Positions 59,866 to 64,000 of a stretch of 64,000 bases of DNA are shown piece by piece (the stretch's first letter is position 1; every line of letters begins with the position of its first letter). The translations under genes and the position numbers were made by a program. This DNA comes from Streptomyces tubercidicus (GTDB lineage Bacteria > Actinomycetota > Actinomycetes > Streptomycetales > Streptomycetaceae), in contig NZ_CP114205.1 in the NCBI RefSeq assembly GCF_027497495.1, positions 248,001 to 312,000 of the forward strand, written 5' to 3'. A model generated the notes under the pieces. It saw only the letters and a program-made list of their open reading frames with translations, ran no database searches and was not told the DNA's origin.

Positions 59866-61877
59866 CCACCACCGCCGTTCTGCCCTCCGGCGCGCCGGGC
59901 CCCGTCGTCGACCGCACCGTCATCGGGGAGAACCTCTCCCTGCCGCTGTTCCGCACCCTGTCCGGGGTGCTGGCCGGTCACCCGTACCTCAAGGTCGTGG
60001 TGGACCGGGTCGAGGACACCTGGCATCTGCTCGACACCGCCGTCCATCCCTTCCATGTCAACTACATCGCCACCCGCGTCCTCGGGATGGAGCTGGCGGA
60101 GCTGGACTCCTGTCTGGACGCCTTCAACGCCTCGGTCTACATGGACGCCGAGCGCCGCTTCCTGCTGGGTGTGCTCTCCCTGCACACCGATGAGGACGCC
60201 GAGGGCCGGGAGCGGCCCTTCCTCGTCATGGAGACCACCGAGGCCGACACCATGCACGGCCGGCTGCTGGAGGAGTTCTACACCTTCGTCCGGCACCGGG
60301 TCGACGGCCGTCTGCCGCTGCTGCTGAAGCCGGCGAACCACGGGCAGGAGCACGAACTCGCCGCGATCAGCGATGTACGGGTGCCGCGGATCCTCGGCCA
60401 TCAGCTCTTCGGCAACCGCACCCGCACCCCGCTCAACCCGGGGGAGGCGGTGGGCCGGCTCCGCTACTTCCGGACCCTGGAGGAGTACACGGCCGCGGCC
60501 GACGGGCTCGGCTGGTCCGACATCGTGGCCATGCCGTGTCTGCCGGACGATGTGCCGCGGGTGGCGGGGTTCCTCAACACCTCACCGGGCACCCCGCTCT
60601 CGCACACCAATGTCCTGGCCTCCGGCTGGGGCATCCCCAACGCGATCGTCCGCGACCTGGACCGGATGGTCGGTCCGGACGTCCTGGAGGGCGCCTGGGT
60701 CCGCTACCGGGTGGAGGATGACGAGATCACCATCGTCCCGCTGGCCAGTGCCCCCACGCTGGAGGCGCCGACCTGGCACCAGCAGCGGATCCGGATGGAG
60801 CCGCCGCTGCTGGAGGACGTTCCGGCGCTGTGGCTGCACCGGCTGCGCCGCGCCGACCAGGATCGTTACGGGACCAAGGCGGCCAACCTCGGCGAGCTGC
60901 ATCACGTCCTCGACAGCCGCACCGCCGACCTCACCGCCTTCTACGGGCAGCCGCGGCCGCCCCGTTCGGACCTCTACGGCCATCTCGCGGCCCGCCTCGG
61001 CACCAAGGACGCGACGCCGGCCGAACTGCGGTCCCTGGCCGCCGACTTCGTGGCCGGGGTCATCGCGGCGCCCCACGGGATCGCTCTCCCCTTCGCCCTG
61101 CAGCACCGCTTTCTGACGTCCTCACCGGCCGTCCAACAGGGCATCGGCAAGCTCAAGATGGCGCTCGAACTCGACGCCGTCGAAGCGGCGGACGCGGTCT
61201 GTTTGCATTTGCAGCAGCTCATCCGGAACACCCCGATGCCCGAGGACGTCTCCCGCCAGATCACCTCGGCCCTGCCCGGCGGTCCGGACACCCGCAACCG
61301 GCTCGTGGTGCGCTCCTCCTCCAACGCCGAGGATCTCCCCGGGTTCTCCGCGGCCGGGGTCTATGACTCGGTCACCACCGTCCACGGTGCGGACGAACTC
61401 CTCGACGCGGTACGCCAGGTGTGGGCCTCGCTGCTGTCACCGCGCAGTGTCCGGCTGCGCCACCAGGCGGGCATCTCCCTCGACGACACCTATATGGGCG
61501 TGATCATCCAGGAGTATGTGCCCGCTGACCTCGGCGGCGTCCTGGTGACCTGCAATCCGACCCGGCGTGAGGACTTCCGCAACGTCTATCTCAACTGCTC
61601 CCCCGGCTCGCCCGAGACGGTGGTCGACGGCACGACGCTGCCGCTTCAGTACCTGTACAACACGGTGGAGGGCGGCGGCCGGACCGTCGCGCTCGGTTCG
61701 TCCGGCCAGGACCTGCCGGTCGGTACCCGGGACAAGCTGGCGCGGCTGGCGCTGACCGGGCGGCTGCTGCAGTCCCACTTCAGCGACACCGATGTGGACC
61801 ATCCGCTGGACATCGAGTGGCTGATGACCGATCAGGGGGACTTCCGCCTGGTCCAGATCCGCCCCTACGCGCTGTGA
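59862..61877 (+). CDS. PEP-synthase-like phosphotransferase with phospho-His domain before the ATP domain
   Basis: 671 aa. The C-terminal half is a PPDK N-type ATP-binding domain: RLVVRSSSNAEDLPGFSAAG, YMGVIIQEYVPADLGGVLVT and DIEWLMTD ending FRLVQIRPYAL. Before it, around residue 248, GTPLSHTNVLASGWGIPNAI is a swivelling phospho-histidine domain. The N-terminal 180 residues match no domain I recognise and may bind the acceptor. PPDK and rifampin phosphotransferase have ATP domain first; His-then-ATP order is as in glucan water dikinases. It may phosphorylate a small-molecule or peptide intermediate. No PEP/pyruvate TIM barrel is present. Overlaps both neighbours. Confidence 0.8.
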   Translation: MTTTAVLPSGAPGPVVDRTVIGENLSLPLFRTLSGVLAGHPYLKVVVDRVEDTWHLLDTAVHPFHVNYIATRVLGMELAELDSCLDAFNASVYMDAERRFLLGVLSLHTDEDAEGRERPFLVMETTEADTMHGRLLEEFYTFVRHRVDGRLPLLLKPANHGQEHELAAISDVRVPRILGHQLFGNRTRTPLNPGEAVGRLRYFRTLEEYTAAADGLGWSDIVAMPCLPDDVPRVAGFLNTSPGTPLSHTNVLASGWGIPNAIVRDLDRMVGPDVLEGAWVRYRVEDDEITIVPLASAPTLEAPTWHQQRIRMEPPLLEDVPALWLHRLRRADQDRYGTKAANLGELHHVLDSRTADLTAFYGQPRPPRSDLYGHLAARLGTKDATPAELRSLAADFVAGVIAAPHGIALPFALQHRFLTSSPAVQQGIGKLKMALELDAVEAADAVCLHLQQLIRNTPMPEDVSRQITSALPGGPDTRNRLVVRSSSNAEDLPGFSAAGVYDSVTTVHGADELLDAVRQVWASLLSPRSVRLRHQAGISLDDTYMGVIIQEYVPADLGGVLVTCNPTRREDFRNVYLNCSPGSPETVVDGTTLPLQYLYNTVEGGGRTVALGSSGQDLPVGTRDKLARLALTGRLLQSHFSDTDVDHPLDIEWLMTDQGDFRLVQIRPYAL

Positions 61878-63205
61878 TCCGCCGGTTCACCGGCCCGCTG
61901 CGCGCCCGCCGCCCCCGGGCCGCGGGCGCGCCGCTGCCCCCGCGGGCCCGCCGGATCATCCGGCTGAACAACGGTTTCCAGCTGCTGTTCAACCTGTTGT
62001 GGTGGATGCCGGTCTTCTACGCGTACCAGCGGGAGGCGGGGCTCTCCGACGGGCAGATCTTCGGCATCCAGAGCATCTACTACGTCGCGTTCTGTCTCTT
62101 CGAGATACCGACCGGGATGGTGGCCGACCGTATCGGTGCCCGCAACTGTCTGCGGGCCGGTGCGGTGGTGATGACCGCGGCGAACCTGGCGCCGGTCTTC
62201 TCGCCCAGCTACACCGGCTTCCTGGTGCACTTCCTGGCCATCGCCGCCGGCCGCTCCCTGACCTCGGGCGCCGCCAGCGCCTATCTCTACGACGGCCTGG
62301 AGGCCGAGGGCGCGGGCGAGCACTATCTGAAGGCGGAGGGGCAGGCGCGGGCGCTGGGGCTGGCGGCGAAGGTGCTGTGCTGGCCGCTGGTCGGTCCGCT
62401 GATGGCCGTCGCACATCCCACGCCGTATGTGCTGAGCGCGGCGAGCGCGGCGGGTTCCCTCGTCTGTGCCGTGGTGCTGCCGCGGCAGGCCGCGGTCCGG
62501 CACGGCGGGCCCGGCCGCGCCAAGGGGGCAGCACGCGGTGGGCCGCCGTTCCTGCGCGATGCCCTCACGGCGCTGCGCTGGGTGTGGGCCACGCCCTGGC
62601 TCGCGCTGCTCATGGTGCAGGGCGTCGCGGTCTTCACGCTCTCCCGTATCTGCCAGGTCAACCTCTTCCAGCCGGTGCTGCTGGACCACGGCATCCCCGA
62701 GAGTTCACACGGCGGGGTGCTGGCCGCGATGACCGTCGCGGAGGCGGTGGCCTCGGCCCGTCCGCAGTGGCTCGGGTCGCGGCTGTCACCGGTGGCCTGG
62801 GTGTCGCTGCTCAGCCTGGCGATGGCGGGGACCCTGGCGGGCAGCACCCTGGGCGGGCCGTGGACCGTGATCGCCCTGCTGTGTGTGTTCGCCGCGGTCA
62901 CCGGTTTCGCCTATCCGCTCCAGCGCAAGCTGGTGAACGACGCGATCCCGGCGGGGGCGCCACGTGCCACTCTGCTCTCCGTCGAGAGCATCGTGGACCG
63001 GGGCGTGTGTGCGCTGGCGGCGGTGGCCGCGGGGGCGTATCTCTCGGCGGGCCGGCTGGACGCGCTGCTGTGGCACAGCGCGCTGGCGACGGGTGTGGTG
63101 ATGGTGGTGCTCCAGCTGGTCCTGCGACGTGTCCCGGGCCGGCGCCGGAAGCCACCGGCGGCCGAGCCGGCCACGGAGCTGGTCACCACAGCAGGAAACC
63201 CCTGA
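61874..63205 (+). CDS. MFS transporter of the ATP-grasp cluster
   Basis: 443 aa. About 12 membrane helices; IIRLNNGFQLLFNLLWWMPV in helix 1 and FCLFEIPTGMVADRIGARNC as the helix 2-3 loop with the conserved D-R-x-G-R-type motif. The CLFEIPTGMVAD signature is common in the branch of exporters encoded in biosynthetic clusters. GTG 61874 overlaps the stop of the phosphotransferase gene (GTGA). Arg-rich ends lie on the cytoplasmic side. Likely exports the cluster product. Confidence 0.87.
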   Translation: MIRRFTGPLRARRPRAAGAPLPPRARRIIRLNNGFQLLFNLLWWMPVFYAYQREAGLSDGQIFGIQSIYYVAFCLFEIPTGMVADRIGARNCLRAGAVVMTAANLAPVFSPSYTGFLVHFLAIAAGRSLTSGAASAYLYDGLEAEGAGEHYLKAEGQARALGLAAKVLCWPLVGPLMAVAHPTPYVLSAASAAGSLVCAVVLPRQAAVRHGGPGRAKGAARGGPPFLRDALTALRWVWATPWLALLMVQGVAVFTLSRICQVNLFQPVLLDHGIPESSHGGVLAAMTVAEAVASARPQWLGSRLSPVAWVSLLSLAMAGTLAGSTLGGPWTVIALLCVFAAVTGFAYPLQRKLVNDAIPAGAPRATLLSVESIVDRGVCALAAVAAGAYLSAGRLDALLWHSALATGVVMVVLQLVLRRVPGRRRKPPAAEPATELVTTAGNP

Positions 63206-63227
63206 GCGCCACCGTCATACTGGTGGC

Positions 63228-64000
63228 GTGCGGGCTACGGAAGCCGGGCGGTACGGCGAAGGGCTGTTCCGCCCGGACGAGGCCGGCGAGGCAGGCCGTA
63301 TCGACCTGGGAGCGCTCGCCTATGACGAGGTGAGCACGGCCCGGCTGGCGGCGCTGGGCGCCGGGCCCGGGTGGTCCTGCCTGGACGTGGGGGCGGGCAC
63401 CGGCACCGTCGCCCGGTGGCTGCTGGAGTCGGCGGGTGTCACGGCCGTCCTCGCGGTCGACCGTGACACCCGGTCCCTGGACGCCGAACCGACGCCGGGG
63501 CTGTCGACACTGACCGCCGATATCACCGCGCCGGACTTCGACCCCGGCCGGTTCCAATTGGTCCACGCACGGTTCGTACTGATGCATCTGCGGGCGTGGC
63601 GCCGCATGATCACCAAGCTGGCTTCGCTGGTGGCGCCCGGCGGTGTGCTGGTGCTCAGCGACGCGGTGGACCTGACGACCGCCGGGGCGCCGGCCACCCC
63701 GTACACCACGGTGATGCGGGCGATGTGGCAAGGGCTCCGGCAGTCCATCGGTACGGACATCTCCTGGGTGCCCGACTATCCGTACCTGTTGCGGGAGGAG
63801 GGCCTGCGCCGGGTGGCCGCCGAGATGCGTGTCCCCCCGCTGGTGCCGGGCGGCCCGCTCAGCCGTTTCTGGGCCGATACCTGGGACCGGGCCCGGGGCG
63901 CCATGCTGGCGACGGGGCAGGTCGACGAGGCAGCAATCGAGCGGGCCCGGCATGAGCTGGCATCGGACGCGTGCGCCGGTCTCTCCCCCGGGATACTCAC
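63228..64000 (+). CDS. SAM-dependent methyltransferase, 3' end missing
   Basis: 257 codons are present and the frame is still open at the window end. Motif I is CLDVGAGTGTVARWLLE, followed by the acidic LAVDRDTRSLDA, TADITAPDF, and LMHLRAWRRMITKLASLVAP with VLVLSDAVDL, the usual class I Rossmann layout. GTG 63228, 22 bp after the exporter stop, begins the fold (VRATEAGRYGEG) but has no ribosome site; a CATACT element at 63215-63220 might mean a leaderless start. Probably the tailoring methyltransferase of the same cluster. Confidence 0.85.
   Translation, partial: MRATEAGRYGEGLFRPDEAGEAGRIDLGALAYDEVSTARLAALGAGPGWSCLDVGAGTGTVARWLLESAGVTAVLAVDRDTRSLDAEPTPGLSTLTADITAPDFDPGRFQLVHARFVLMHLRAWRRMITKLASLVAPGGVLVLSDAVDLTTAGAPATPYTTVMRAMWQGLRQSIGTDISWVPDYPYLLREEGLRRVAAEMRVPPLVPGGPLSRFWADTWDRARGAMLATGQVDEAAIERARHELASDACAGLSPGIL

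Overview
The window reads as a stretch of chromosome from a Streptomyces or a close relative. Base composition is very GC-rich, third codon positions are almost always G or C, GTG starts and ATGA/GTGA gene overlaps are common, and the gene content is typical of the genus (isorenieratene-type carotenoid genes, ATP-grasp RiPP pair, SigK/RskA pair, NarL-type two-component system, secreted small proteins). No rRNA, tRNA, transposase, phage gene or CRISPR array was found.

Layout. 1-2.1 kb: a three-subunit molybdenum aldehyde/xanthine oxidoreductase of the PaoABC/YagTSR type (3' end of the Mo subunit outside the window), divergent from a cysteine-free Rrf2 regulator. 2.7-4.9 kb: an operator-like palindrome, an SfnB/DszC-like flavin enzyme and a small membrane protein. 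4.9-6.0 kb: a minimal graspetide (omega-ester peptide) pair, precursor plus ATP-grasp ligase. 6.5-7.8 kb: ECF sigma factor and its zinc-motif anti-sigma factor.

8.0-18.6 kb: an aromatic-carotenoid locus of unusual composition. crtY-crtU face an operon of ACP, ketosynthase, crtI, crtB and a Rieske iron oxygenase; an MFS exporter and a type II thioesterase follow upstream. crtE is not in the window. 18.8-27.3 kb: RibD-like reductase, a second drug exporter, an operon of secreted hydrolase, acyltransferase, histidine kinase and response regulator, a TetR regulator and an NAD-dependent epimerase. 27.4-37.4 kb: secreted DUF4232 protein, FUSC transporter, epimerase, SGNH hydrolase, a beta-propeller/TIG surface protein, a beta-helix protein and RNase H.

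37.7-53.5 kb: an exopolysaccharide locus: initiating sugar-phosphate transferase, GDP-fucose synthesis (gmd, fcl), acetyltransferase, two GT4 glycosyltransferases, Wzy-, Wzz- and Wzx-like proteins in one overlapping operon, a secreted propeller-like protein, a cytidylyltransferase with a CDP-alcohol phosphotransferase, and a lipidated pectate-lyase-like protein. Together they would build, polymerise, export and perhaps modify a fucose-containing polymer.

53.7-55.7 kb: malyl-CoA lyase and a second CoA-ester lyase/thioesterase of the ethylmalonyl-CoA type. 55.8-56.7 kb: two convergent small secreted proteins sharing a CxNGPVxSGN motif. 56.9-64 kb: a PAS-LuxR regulator divergent from an operon of ATP-grasp ligase, PEP-synthase-like phosphotransferase with GWD-like domain order, MFS exporter and SAM methyltransferase (cut by the window end). 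This last group looks like an uncharacterised small-molecule cluster and is the strongest candidate for something new, followed by the hybrid carotenoid/acyl-carrier locus and the paired small secreted proteins.
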